Shown: one piece after another, positions 44,727 to 53,322 of the stretch
Layout: each line of letters starts with the position of its first letter
How positions within the stretch are numbered: position 1 is the first letter of the stretch
DNA from: Lyngbya sp. HA4199-MV5
GTDB taxonomy: Bacteria > Cyanobacteriota > Cyanobacteriia > Leptolyngbyales > Leptolyngbyaceae
Assembly (NCBI GenBank): GCA_019359375.1
Contig: JAHHHL010000031.1
Span: 1 to 64,000 of the forward strand
Direction of reading: 5' to 3'
Length of the DNA: 64,000 bases
Position numbers and translations under genes: made by a program
Notes under the pieces: model-generated
Told to the model about the DNA's origin: nothing
What the model saw: the letters and a program-made list of their open reading frames with translations, nothing else
The model's database searches: none

Positions 44727-44803
44727 ATACCTTAAAAGTATAGATAGCCCATCATGCGTATACCAATATTGAATCTGAGTGATACCTTAAAGGTATTGAT
44801 AAT
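44727..44803 (-). promoter_or_regulatory. Paired LysR-type T-N11-A boxes upstream of the porin gene
   Basis: Proximal box ATACCTTAAAAGTAT (44727-44741) followed by AGATAG; distal box ATACCTTAAAGGTAT (44782-44796, perfect 7-bp arms) followed by TGATAAT. Both have T-N11-A geometry, and their centres are 55 bp apart. The same pair in the same order lies at 54346-54421 with centres 54 bp apart. Seen from the leftward porin gene, the proximal box is 77 bp before the start codon. Confidence 0.65.
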
Positions 44804-44936
44804 TCAGGAATCAACTGATGCGTTAAAGAATGCACGTTTAACCAAAGTGAGGAAGCTATACTGCTACACCACCTGCAAAACAAACTTACCGTGTCACCGG
44901 CGGTAGATTACATTGGGTTTCCTTCGTCAACCCAAC

Positions 44937-45899
44937 CTATGGGCGAGCGATCGCACTAAAGAAATCAGCAATCTTTTCGGCAATATATACAGGACGATCC
45001 TCTGACACCCAATGACTACACTTATTGACGACTTCGTAACTGGCATCAATAGCATACCGTTCAAGCGTTTTGAAGGCTCGTTTGGCATCACCACCTAGAT
45101 ACCCGCCAAAGCCCAGCTCTGCGCCAATATATTTGAGCGGCATCGTGAGAGACTTTTCTGGCAAAACGTTGCCATCAGGTGTGTAAGCCGGAGGCCTATT
45201 GTAATAGGATGCTCCACACTCAATCACTCCTGGTATCTTGGCAGTGCGGACGTACTCAGCAATATCTTCAGGCTGTATCGCACCAACGTTATAGACCCAC
45301 TGTGTAAAGAATTGAGGAATGAACTGCTCCTCACGTCCCGACGCGAACGAAGGAGATAACCGTGCAGCATTCATCGGGAAGTGCCAGATCTCGTTGATAT
45401 GCTGCAAAAGAATCTCACCCATTTCTGGCCCATCGATTGAAGTTTCCGTAAAGAACAGTTTTTCAACCAACTCAGGGTTGTAGGCTGCCATGTGAGCCAG
45501 TGGCGGGCCGCTGACATCGTGTCCCACAACAAGGACTTGATCTTGTTCTAAATGCTCAGTAATGAATGTTTTGATGATGGTCGAAATCGTTCCAGTGTCA
45601 AACGCAGAGGGTGGTGAGCTATCTCCAAGTCCTGGCATGTCGAAGGCAACGCAGGTAAAGCGATCAGCAAGCTGCGGCATCACTTTTCGCCATTCATACC
45701 ATGAAGCGGGCCAACCATGACCGAAAACAATCACTGGTCCTTGCCCCCCAATCACATAGTGTAAGTTGACTCCTTGAACATGTACACGTCGGTGTTCAAA
45801 AGTTTTAGCGAATTCAACTCGATCAAAGGGAGCTATTGCGAGAATGCGATCGCGATAATAAAGATCGGTCGGGTCGGTCGTGGGTTGTTCCAGGGGCAT
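44937..45899 (-). CDS. Alpha/beta hydrolase, epoxide hydrolase/dehalogenase-like
   Basis: 320 aa. VIVFGHGWPASWYEW carries the HG-x-P oxyanion motif, and VLVVGHDVSGPPLAHMAA the nucleophile elbow with Asp instead of Ser, as in epoxide hydrolases and haloalkane dehalogenases. A C-terminal His (KCSHWVSEDRP) completes the triad. Substrate unknown. Leftward like its neighbours; 116 bp from the SDR gene upstream. Confidence 0.88.
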   Translation of the reverse strand: MPLEQPTTDPTDLYYRDRILAIAPFDRVEFAKTFEHRRVHVQGVNLHYVIGGQGPVIVFGHGWPASWYEWRKVMPQLADRFTCVAFDMPGLGDSSPPSAFDTGTISTIIKTFITEHLEQDQVLVVGHDVSGPPLAHMAAYNPELVEKLFFTETSIDGPEMGEILLQHINEIWHFPMNAARLSPSFASGREEQFIPQFFTQWVYNVGAIQPEDIAEYVRTAKIPGVIECGASYYNRPPAYTPDGNVLPEKSLTMPLKYIGAELGFGGYLGGDAKRAFKTLERYAIDASYEVVNKCSHWVSEDRPVYIAEKIADFFSAIARP

Positions 45900-46015
45900 T
45901 ACAGATTCCTTATCTACTTCAAACTTGAGTGAGTTTGCAAAACTGCGTCAATTTCTAATGATCTTTGTAGGCATACGCACGTTCAATTCTACAAAGTGAA
46001 TGTATTGGGATCGCT

Positions 46016-46741
46016 TCAACTCATTCCACCATTGACACCAATGATTTGACCTGTAATCCAACGTGCTTCTTCGCTAACCACAAAGGCAACAACATCTGCA
46101 ATGTCTGTCGGCTGTCCCAACCGTCCGAGCGGGGTTATTTGGGGTGCCATCTCTCTTGCCATGTCTGGAACCATATCGGTTTCTGTTGCACCTGGAGCAA
46201 CCGCATTAACAGTGATTTGTCTCGCTCCTAGCTCTTTTGCCAACACCCGTGTCAACTGCTCTACTGCGGCTTTACTGGCGGCATAGATAGATGTGTTTGG
46301 ATCACTTCGTATCGTGGCATTACTAGATAGATTGACGATACGTCCGCCATCTCCAATTCGCCGTGCTGCCTCTTGTAATGCTAAAAAGATACCCCGCACA
46401 TTGAGTGTTATTACTTTATCGAGTTCCTCTAAAGTGGTATCGATCACAGGTTTCATCAAGAACGTACCAGCATTGTTAATTAGAATATGCAAGTTGCCAA
46501 AGTGAGCTTCAGCCGCATCAAACAGTTGTCGCACTTGACCAAGATCGCTGATATCAGCCTGTACCGCGATCGCCTTGCCACCGCTGGACTCAATTGCTTG
46601 CACTACTTCTTGTGCTTTATCGGCATTACCTGCATAGTTGACGACAACAGAGGCTCCATCACGTCCTAAGCGTTCGGCGATCGCTCGCCCAATCCCACGC
46701 GATGAACCTGTGACAATCGCCACTTTGTTAACTAAAGTCAT
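46016..46741 (-). CDS. SDR-family oxidoreductase (FabG-like)
   Basis: 241 aa, classical short-chain dehydrogenase. TGSSRGIGRAIAERL binds NAD(P); NNAG at about 90; catalytic S in NLSSNATI and Y-A-A-S-K; C-terminal VNGGMS. Probably reduces a carbonyl of a small substrate; the true substrate cannot be told. Upstream gene is an NTF2-like protein. Confidence 0.9.
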   Translation of the reverse strand: MTLVNKVAIVTGSSRGIGRAIAERLGRDGASVVVNYAGNADKAQEVVQAIESSGGKAIAVQADISDLGQVRQLFDAAEAHFGNLHILINNAGTFLMKPVIDTTLEELDKVITLNVRGIFLALQEAARRIGDGGRIVNLSSNATIRSDPNTSIYAASKAAVEQLTRVLAKELGARQITVNAVAPGATETDMVPDMAREMAPQITPLGRLGQPTDIADVVAFVVSEEARWITGQIIGVNGGMS

Positions 46742-46788
46742 TGGCTTGCCTCCATTGTGTGATTTAACTTACGAGCATTACCTGAACG

Positions 46789-47265
46789 TCAAATCCGATA
46801 GCCAAACGCATTTCTTGCAGTATCTCTTTTCGTCCAACCTCTGCCTTCTGGACTCATGTAAGCCGCATATTCTCGGAAGTGAGCGATTTTTTCGTCTTCG
46901 ATCACAAACACCATGACAACCTGATTAGAGTATTCGTAATCTGCAATCTCACCTTCAATTCGCGCTTCAAAACAAATTTCATTCCCGTTCGCGTACACTT
47001 GTTGAATAAACCAGTCGGTTCGAGTTACTTCTGTATGATGGGCGAATAGTTTTACTGCTTCATCTTTACCCTGAAGTAACCCTCGTTCAGCAAATCCAGG
47101 AACAGGAGCATAGAATGTCAGATCGTCTTTCAGTAAATCAAGAAATGGTTGCCAATCTCCTGTATGGGCACCCTGCTGAATGAGCTTAATGCCTTTGATT
47201 GCGGTTTGCATTGCCATCTCTGAGACTGGCTCAATATTGGTTGAAATTGTTTGTTGCGTATTCAT
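46789..47265 (-). CDS. NTF2-like (SnoaL-type) protein
   Basis: 158 aa from ATG 47265. Small cone-shaped NTF2 fold: AIKGIKLIQQGAHTGDWQPFLDLL-type first helix, then DLTFYAPVPGFAERGLLQGKDE and strands ending MVFVIEDEKIAHFREY. Family members are enzymes or ligand binders of varied kind. A weak T-N11-A-like sequence (TTTACCTTGAAATAT, 47331-47345) lies upstream. Confidence 0.8.
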   Translation of the reverse strand: MNTQQTISTNIEPVSEMAMQTAIKGIKLIQQGAHTGDWQPFLDLLKDDLTFYAPVPGFAERGLLQGKDEAVKLFAHHTEVTRTDWFIQQVYANGNEICFEARIEGEIADYEYSNQVVMVFVIEDEKIAHFREYAAYMSPEGRGWTKRDTARNAFGYRI

Positions 47266-47373
47266 GTTTTTCAACTCACTACGTCTGTTAGGATGTATCC
47301 CACGAAACATTCAATCACTTCTAGTATGGCTTTACCTTGAAATATGAATTGCAGAAGTAATGTTTTAATGCTG

Positions 47374-47838
47374 TTAAAGCTGTTTGCTACCTGATTCTGT
47401 TTGAATCGTAAACCAATAACCCGCTGACGCGATCGCAATCGTAATCAAACCTGAAATCACATTTGGATAAAGCGGAATGCCGCCAAACTGAGATGGAGAA
47501 ACATTGCCGAGAACAGGATCATTGAGAAAGCCATAGGAGGTTCCGGGCAGCAGTCCAGAGGCGATCAAACCAATCCAGAATGCGGAGCCGAGAAAGGCAG
47601 CAAGCCCCATCGAGAAGCGATCGCTCGTGGGACGAACTTTCAAAATGGCTAAGGCAGCAAGCCCCAGAGAAGCCGCCGCAAAGAATGACATCGCACAATG
47701 CAGTTTGGCGTGAGGCAACCATGCAGGATTGTTCATATGGGCATTTGCTAGAAAAACGGCATCCGTGACGATCGGAATAATTAGGGTTGAAAGAGCCGCT
47801 ACAACCAGCAACCCTTTAGCAAGTTGTTTTCTGGGCAT
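47374..47838 (-). CDS. Four-helix membrane protein of unknown function
   Basis: 154 aa from ATG 47838. Four hydrophobic segments: LLVVAALSTLIIPIV, FFAAASLGLAALAIL, LAAFLGSAFWIGLIA and a last one near NVISGLITIAIASAGYWF. The motif NAHMNNPAWLPHAKLH between TM1 and TM2 is typical of a small DUF family (DUF6640-like; name from memory). The start lies inside a remnant of an isochorismatase gene, so the two were joined by a deletion or rearrangement. Confidence 0.72.
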   Translation of the reverse strand: MPRKQLAKGLLVVAALSTLIIPIVTDAVFLANAHMNNPAWLPHAKLHCAMSFFAAASLGLAALAILKVRPTSDRFSMGLAAFLGSAFWIGLIASGLLPGTSYGFLNDPVLGNVSPSQFGGIPLYPNVISGLITIAIASAGYWFTIQTESGSKQL

Positions 47839-47962
47839 GATGGGCTTCCTCACTGCAATGGATTTCTGACAATTCAATATTACCCGTAAACAACATCAAA
47901 CCTGCTTGATGATCAACCAGTAAGGCGCAGGCATTACTACCATCTAACATTTCGTGAGTCAT
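47816..47962 (-). pseudogene. N-terminal remnant of an isochorismatase-family gene
   Basis: From ATG 47962 the frame gives NACALLVDHQAGLMLFTGNIE, the first strand and catalytic Asp region of YcaC-like hydrolases (compare VLLLIDHQVGTM at 42332-42964). It then runs into unrelated codons and stops at 47816, overlapping the membrane-protein gene in another frame. Lys and Cys of the triad are absent. Confidence 0.65.
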
Positions 47963-48177
47963 ACCAATTCTCCTGAGTGTTGTTACTCTAGTGAGTGAAT
48001 GCGGATAGATAGCATAAAGGAAACCACACATACGGAAACTAACAGACGTTACCAATGTACTGCTTATCAAAAATTGCTGAAAATTTTACTAATCTTGCTA
48101 GTTTTAGAATAAGAAGGAAAAAACTACCTAAAGACAGAGGTGTTGAGGTTTGGAGATTATCTATCCACTCGCCAAGT

Positions 48178-49074
48178 TCAAAGCAATTTTTGGTAATCTC
48201 TAGGCGTTATCCCTGTGCATTTACGAAAAAATTTGGTTAATTGTTGCTGATTGGCAAAACCGAGGCGATCGCTAATCTCCCCAATTGATAGTTTTCGCTC
48301 TGTCAGCAATTGTTTTGCCAGCTTGAGGCGGCATTGAGCCACAAACTGCCAGGGTGTCAATCCAGTTGATTGCTTAAACTGCCGCAAAAAGTGATACTGG
48401 CTCATGCCAATCGCCTGCGCCATCTCTGGCAGCGACAAACTTTCTGTTAAATGCGTATTGATGTACTCAACTACTTGCTGCAATTTTGTGTTGGCAAGTC
48501 CTTCCTGCTTCTTCTGAATGGTTGGTTTTCGAGTTGAATACCGTTGCAGTAGGTGCATGGTTAGTAAGTTAATTGCTGCCTCAACATAGAGGCGATCGCA
48601 CACCTGATCTGACGTAAGCTCCGATAGCAGCGCCAACCCAATCCCGTGAATTAAGGGATCATGAATTTGATGTTGCGGGACAAGTTCAACCCGATCGACC
48701 TCCATCGCGTCAGCGGTACGGTTGATCAGTTCCGGTTCCACAGCCAGAAACGCATAGTCAGCCTCTCCATGTATCCAAACCTGATGGTGAGCTTGCGCCG
48801 GAAGCAGAAATGCCTCACCGCTCGTCATCAAAGAGCTATGAAAGTTGCCGTTCAGCCTGCGCTCTACTTTCAGGGGATCACACCGAGTCAAAACAACGAG
48901 AACATGCTGTTCATGGGTGTGCTCTGGAGTTTCATGAGCAGGCTGATAGTGATGTTCAACTTTGACACCCTGCCATCCTTGCTGATGGCTAGAGTAGAGT
49001 GGTTGATGGGGCAGAATCTGCAAAAGCGCATTTTCAGCCGTCGAATCGATGGATAAACGATGTTGTGCCATCAT
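48178..49074 (-). CDS. AraC-family transcriptional regulator
   Basis: 298 aa from ATG 49074, which has CAGGAG at 7 bp. An N-terminal cupin-like sensor (ETPEHTHEQHVLVVL, FLLPAQAHHQVWIHGEA) precedes two C-terminal HTH motifs (LSLPEMAQAIGMSQYHFLRQF and LSIGEISDRLGFANQQQLTKF, with the R-x-C-x-G-I-T-P-x-x-Y end). Its effector is unknown. It lies between the membrane-protein gene and the end of the large leftward operon. Confidence 0.92.
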   Translation of the reverse strand: MMAQHRLSIDSTAENALLQILPHQPLYSSHQQGWQGVKVEHHYQPAHETPEHTHEQHVLVVLTRCDPLKVERRLNGNFHSSLMTSGEAFLLPAQAHHQVWIHGEADYAFLAVEPELINRTADAMEVDRVELVPQHQIHDPLIHGIGLALLSELTSDQVCDRLYVEAAINLLTMHLLQRYSTRKPTIQKKQEGLANTKLQQVVEYINTHLTESLSLPEMAQAIGMSQYHFLRQFKQSTGLTPWQFVAQCRLKLAKQLLTERKLSIGEISDRLGFANQQQLTKFFRKCTGITPRDYQKLL

Positions 49075-49140
49075 CTTTTGCTCCTGAATCAAAAGACGTT
49101 AATAATGAAATTTCAATTTAGTGTTATGTACCATTCAAAC

Positions 49141-49509
49141 TCATTTGTTCTCATAGACAGGTGAGATGTCCATGTTCATGCGGAAGTCATAGATTTGATT
49201 GTTGGATGAACGCAGAATGCTAGCGCAGGGTAGTGTCACTTGCGTCCCGTTCTGGCGCGTGTAGGTGACATCTGCCTCCCATACGGCTGAATTACCATTA
49301 TCACCGAGCCATATCCCGGTATTTTCGTGGTGCATTGCCTGAATCGTGGCAAAAAACTGAGCCAGGGCATCTCGAATCGCTTGCTTACCTTCTGCCGGAG
49401 GTTGATTGCTAAACTGGAACTTACCATCGTCGGTAAAGTAAGCGGCGATCGCATCCGCATCCAGCGTATCTACTGTTTTGAAATAGTTGCAAACCCATTC
49501 AGCATCCAT
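49141..49509 (-). CDS. NTF2-like protein
   Basis: 122 aa. Short SnoaL-like fold: YFKTVDTLDADAIAAYFTDDG, FQFSNQPPAEGKQAIRDAL, then WEADVTYTRQNGTQVTLP. May be an isomerase-like enzyme or binding protein. Starts 15 bp after the SDR gene upstream, so probably the last gene of the leftward operon. Confidence 0.82.
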   Translation of the reverse strand: MDAEWVCNYFKTVDTLDADAIAAYFTDDGKFQFSNQPPAEGKQAIRDALAQFFATIQAMHHENTGIWLGDNGNSAVWEADVTYTRQNGTQVTLPCASILRSSNNQIYDFRMNMDISPVYENK

Positions 49510-49524
49510 TGGTTTGTCTCCTAA

Positions 49525-50373
49525 TCATCCAGCGGGACTGGAATACACTTCGCCACCATCTACCAAAATCTCTGCACCCGTGACAAAAGCGGCTAAATCA
49601 CTTGCCAAGACCAGAACCATGCGAGCAATGTCATCCGGTTCACCCATTCGCCCTGCGGGATAAAATTTTGCCGTCGCGTTGCGAGCATCTCCACCTTGCA
49701 TCCGGTTAAGATCAGTCATGTTCGCCTCAACTCCAGGCGTATCCGTCAAACCAGGACCGACTGCCACAACGCGAATGCCATACTTGCCCCACTCACTGGC
49801 AAGCGCGGCTGTTAATCCTCGCACACCCCATTTAGAGGCGACGTAGTGCGGTTGTTCCGACACACCGTGGAACGCTAGACTGGAAGCGATGTTGATAATG
49901 ACTCCACCACCCTGGTCTTTCATCAATCGTCCGGCAGCCCGACAGCCGTAGAACGTTCCAGTCAAATTGGTGTCAATAATCCGCTGCCACTCTTCGTCAG
50001 TCACCTCAAACGCTGCTCTTATGGGTAACAATCCAGCGTCGTTGACCCAAACATCGAGTTTGCCAAACTCACGCATTGCCCGTTCAGCCACCATTTCTGC
50101 TTGGGTAGACTGGCTCACATCTGCTGTCACTGCAACAATTCGCGCTTTGCTCTCTGGTAGTTCGGCAACCGTTGCTTCGAGTTGCTCGGTTTTGCGATCA
50201 ACTGCCACGATCGCGGCTCCCGCTTCATGCAACCGTCTGACAATGGCTTGACCAATACCGCGTGCTGCACCTGTCACGACAATGACGCGGTTCTCTAGCG
50301 AAATGAGTTCAGAAATCGTTTTGTTCGCAACGCTGGGAAACGCCACTTTTTCATTCGTTACCTGAGTCATCAA
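49525..50373 (-). CDS. SDR-family oxidoreductase
   Basis: 282 aa. TGAARGIGQAIVRRL nucleotide-binding loop, DAGLLP in place of NNAG, catalytic S in IASSLAFHG and Y-V-A-S-K. C-terminal EILVDGGEVYSS. Overlaps the VOC gene by 4 bp (ATGA). Part of the leftward catabolic operon. Confidence 0.9.
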   Translation of the reverse strand: MMTQVTNEKVAFPSVANKTISELISLENRVIVVTGAARGIGQAIVRRLHEAGAAIVAVDRKTEQLEATVAELPESKARIVAVTADVSQSTQAEMVAERAMREFGKLDVWVNDAGLLPIRAAFEVTDEEWQRIIDTNLTGTFYGCRAAGRLMKDQGGGVIINIASSLAFHGVSEQPHYVASKWGVRGLTAALASEWGKYGIRVVAVGPGLTDTPGVEANMTDLNRMQGGDARNATAKFYPAGRMGEPDDIARMVLVLASDLAAFVTGAEILVDGGEVYSSPAG

Positions 50374-50819
50374 TTTGCTCCTTGTTGGTCGTTTTGAGGA
50401 TTGGGTTGAAATAATTCAATCAGAACACCGTTGTTGTCTTTGAAAAAGGTATACCGCTCACCGTGTGAGTTCGGTATCTCTGTGATTTCGGCAACAAATT
50501 CAATGCCTCGATCCTTGAGCGTGTGGTATGCCGCTTCAATGTCGGGTATACCTAAAGCCACATGATTCAGTCCCCGGACTCCAATGTTTGCTGCTACGTT
50601 GTTCCGGTACGTTGGCATAGGGTCAGAGTTTTGCACTTCAAAAATCTCCAAACGAAAGTCGCCTAAACTCATAAAGGCAGCTTTCATCTTCAAGGCGGCA
50701 ATCTCATAGGTGTAGTCATAGGTGAAGCCGAGTTTTTCACTGTACCAGTCAATGGTTTCCTCCAAATTAGTAACTGTGATACCAAAGTGATGTAGTCGTA
50801 AACTAATATTTTGATTCAT
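50370..50819 (-). CDS. VOC-family (glyoxalase/dioxygenase-like) protein
   Basis: 149 aa from ATG 50819. Two beta-alpha-beta-beta-beta units: RLHHFGITVTNLEETIDWY with an initial metal-ligand His, and LNHVALGIPDIEAAYHTL, with a late Glu in GVLIELFQ. Fits a metal-dependent lyase, isomerase or ring-cleavage-type enzyme. Coupled to the SDR gene downstream. Confidence 0.88.
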   Translation of the reverse strand: MNQNISLRLHHFGITVTNLEETIDWYSEKLGFTYDYTYEIAALKMKAAFMSLGDFRLEIFEVQNSDPMPTYRNNVAANIGVRGLNHVALGIPDIEAAYHTLKDRGIEFVAEITEIPNSHGERYTFFKDNNGVLIELFQPNPQNDQQGAN

Positions 50820-50861
50820 TGACGTTGCCTCAACCAAATCATAGATCTCTGAATGCAAACC

Positions 50862-51479
50862 TTAATGAATACCCTGCTGTTCCATTGCCCGCTGTACCCC
50901 TTCGTCTTCGCGTAACTGTTGGTAGAAGCGATACAGCTTGGGATAATCGGACAGCGGTTTCGGCAGGTTGTTACCCCAGCGCGTCATGGCGAATGCATAG
51001 GGGTCAGCGATCGTGCGGCGATCGCCTACTAGATAATCTTTGCCTTCCAGGTGTTTGTCTAAATGCTGATACACGCGATCGATTAGCCGATAAGATGCTT
51101 CCTTCACAGATTGACGATTGGTTTCGCTGTCGTCAGTTGTGTAACGCTGCGGCATAAAGAATGGAAAAAAAGCGGGATGTACATCGCCCGTGAGAAAAGC
51201 TAACCAGCGATCGAGTTCGTAAGCATCCTGTAACGTCCCATCATCGCCGAGGTTAGCGTCTGGATATTTGTGAGCCAGGTATTTCAGCAGCGCATCTGCC
51301 TGATTCATCACACCGCTATCACCATCGATCATGGCAGGAACCTGCCCCAACGGATTCATTTGGAGATACTCTGGGTCGCTTGGCTTCACCTTCTGCAACT
51401 CATAGGGTTCACCAATCCACTCCAAAACAATGTGAGGCGCGATCGCGCAAGTGCCGGGAGCATAAAACAGTTTGATCAT
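50862..51479 (-). CDS. Glutathione S-transferase
   Basis: 205 aa. Thioredoxin-like N-domain LFYAPGTCAIAPHIVLEW (beta-class-like, with Cys), NPLGQVPAMIDGDSG cis-Pro loop and a helical C-domain (DYLVGDRRTIADPYAFAM). Conjugates glutathione to electrophiles. 10 bp from the SDR gene upstream; within the catabolic operon, consistent with detoxification. Confidence 0.9.
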   Translation of the reverse strand: MIKLFYAPGTCAIAPHIVLEWIGEPYELQKVKPSDPEYLQMNPLGQVPAMIDGDSGVMNQADALLKYLAHKYPDANLGDDGTLQDAYELDRWLAFLTGDVHPAFFPFFMPQRYTTDDSETNRQSVKEASYRLIDRVYQHLDKHLEGKDYLVGDRRTIADPYAFAMTRWGNNLPKPLSDYPKLYRFYQQLREDEGVQRAMEQQGIH

Positions 51480-51489
51480 GATGGTCTCC

Positions 51490-52233
51490 TTACGACTTCG
51501 GTAACTGCTGAGCCATCTGCTTTTCCAAGGCTTTGCGATCGCTAGTCAGTTGCGCGATCGCCCACTGAGCTTCATCACCCGGATACACATCTTCAACGCC
51601 ATTGATTACCGCTTGCAGAGCCGCTTTTGCCACCGCGTCGGGAGCCGTTTTCGGATTGTCAGAATTCTTGCTGAAGTCGGTATCGACGGTTCCGGGCAGC
51701 ACGGCAACCACCAATGTTCCCTGATCTGCCAGCTCAGCTCGAATGCCTTGAGTCATCGATAAAGCTGCGGCTTTTGATGCACTGTAGCTACCTCGAAAGG
51801 GAAGATTGCTCAATGCTAAGGAAGATAATGTATTAACAATTGCGCCACCCCCGTTCTGCTTCAACACAGGCGCAAACGCACGGCACATCATCAAAGTGCC
51901 AAAGTAGTTCGTCTCCATTTCTTTACGAGCATGGGAAAGATCGGGAGCCGCAATCAGTCCAGCATCATAGCCAACTCCGGCATTGTTAATCAGCAACGTC
52001 ACATCTTGACATCGCTCTACCGCCGCTTGAATCGATGGTTCAGAGGTGATATCTAACGCAAGTGGAATGATTCGCTGGGGATCGAGGGCAACCACCTCAG
52101 ACAGTTTACTTTCGTCACGCGCACAGGCATAGATGCGATCGGCTTCCATGTCATGCAATGCTTTGACATACTCTTTGCCAATGCCCTTGTTAGCACCGGA
52201 TACTAATGCAACAGCCCCTTTAAGATTCATCAT
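51490..52233 (-). CDS. SDR-family oxidoreductase
   Basis: 247 aa. SGANKGIGKEYVKAL, NNAGVGYDAG, catalytic S in LSSLALSN and Y-S-A-S-K. Closest in look to short atypical-length SDRs annotated as simple dehydrogenases. 32 bp after the CMD gene in the leftward operon. Confidence 0.9.
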   Translation of the reverse strand: MMNLKGAVALVSGANKGIGKEYVKALHDMEADRIYACARDESKLSEVVALDPQRIIPLALDITSEPSIQAAVERCQDVTLLINNAGVGYDAGLIAAPDLSHARKEMETNYFGTLMMCRAFAPVLKQNGGGAIVNTLSSLALSNLPFRGSYSASKAAALSMTQGIRAELADQGTLVVAVLPGTVDTDFSKNSDNPKTAPDAVAKAALQAVINGVEDVYPGDEAQWAIAQLTSDRKALEKQMAQQLPKS

Positions 52234-52265
52234 TCATCTCCTTTTATGGTTGTTACTTAAACTGA

Positions 52266-52664
52266 TCAACTGCTAAGTTTCTCCTCACTGTTTCGGAGTT
52301 CATTGAGCAAAGCACTGCCATTGTTAAATGGGCCTAACGTTGCAACTGCTGCTGCCAATTCCATCACCTTGTGTAACTCTTCCCAAGTTGCACCCGATCG
52401 CCGTGCTGCGATCGCATGAAACTTAGCTGCCCCTGCACCTTGAGCCAGCAGCATTCCGAATAAAATGAGCTGTGTTGCTTTGGTATCAAACACATCAGAG
52501 TCAAACGCATGGGCACGAAGTTGTTCTGCCAATCTAAGAGCTTGTGGATCAATATCGGCACTAAATTCAAACTTGGCAGCAGGCAGCGGCGGCATAGAGC
52601 CAAACAAATCAGCGTAACTATCTCTAAACGCAGTCAAGTCAGCAGGTAGGGAGGTAGCCATCAT
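52266..52664 (-). CDS. Carboxymuconolactone decarboxylase-family protein
   Basis: 132 aa. All-helical CMD fold: KATQLILFGMLLAQGAGAAKFHAIAARRSGATWEELHKVMELAAAV. The redox C-x-x-C of AhpD-type proteins is missing, so it is closer to decarboxylase-type members or to a non-redox version. Operon partner of the flavodoxin and SDR genes. Confidence 0.85.
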   Translation of the reverse strand: MMATSLPADLTAFRDSYADLFGSMPPLPAAKFEFSADIDPQALRLAEQLRAHAFDSDVFDTKATQLILFGMLLAQGAGAAKFHAIAARRSGATWEELHKVMELAAAVATLGPFNNGSALLNELRNSEEKLSS

Positions 52665-52694
52665 TCGTTTCCTCTCGTTTGTAGAGTTAGTTGA

Positions 52695-53312
52695 TTAGCC
52701 AGTAGGCTGGGTAAATTGCTGTAGGAGTGTTTCAGAAGGCGCAACGTTACCGCGAGCCAGTAAATCTTTACCCCGCAATTCTGCCGTCACCCTGGCAATG
52801 TTTGCGCCGTGATGGTATCCAGCTAACTTCATCTCGTCGGTGATGCCGATTGGCTCCATTGCCGCCCCACCTGATCGCCCATGTACGCCCCAATGCATTC
52901 CTGCCACCTGAAACCCTGGCGTTGTTTTGGGCAGCGTTACTAAAATCATGCCGCCTGCTGCCATTGCTCCCAGTAGCCCAAGCTGAGCCAGTTCACAGCC
53001 CGCTCCACAGTCGCCATAGCCACCACCAACGGTAAATACTCCTCCAACTTTGCCGACCATTTCATCAGTTAGCCAAAGCTGCTCACAAACATCTTCAATA
53101 AATTTCTTGATGCGAGAGTCTGCCGTTCGGTGACGCATCGGTGAACCGATGATTAACCCGTCACACGATCGCACATCATCTTTTGTGGCATCCTGCGCCT
53201 CTTTAAGCTGAACATGAGATTCCTCAACGGATTGAGCGCCACTGGCGATCGCTTCAGCCATTTGCTGAGTATTTCCCATTAAGGTGGTGTAAACGATTAA
53301 TATCTGGGTCAT
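52695..53312 (-). CDS. Flavodoxin-like NAD(P)H:quinone oxidoreductase (WrbA-like)
   Basis: 205 aa. FMN-binding loop VYTTLMGNTQQMAEAI, GLIIGSPMRHRTADSRIKKF and GGVFTVGGGYGDCGAGCE, with the WrbA-type late loop around GMHWGVHGRSGGAAMEPIG. Two-electron quinone reduction likely. 10 bp from the alpha/beta hydrolase gene, second gene of the operon. Confidence 0.88.
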   Translation of the reverse strand: MTQILIVYTTLMGNTQQMAEAIASGAQSVEESHVQLKEAQDATKDDVRSCDGLIIGSPMRHRTADSRIKKFIEDVCEQLWLTDEMVGKVGGVFTVGGGYGDCGAGCELAQLGLLGAMAAGGMILVTLPKTTPGFQVAGMHWGVHGRSGGAAMEPIGITDEMKLAGYHHGANIARVTAELRGKDLLARGNVAPSETLLQQFTQPTG

Positions 53313-53322
53313 CTTGCCACTG

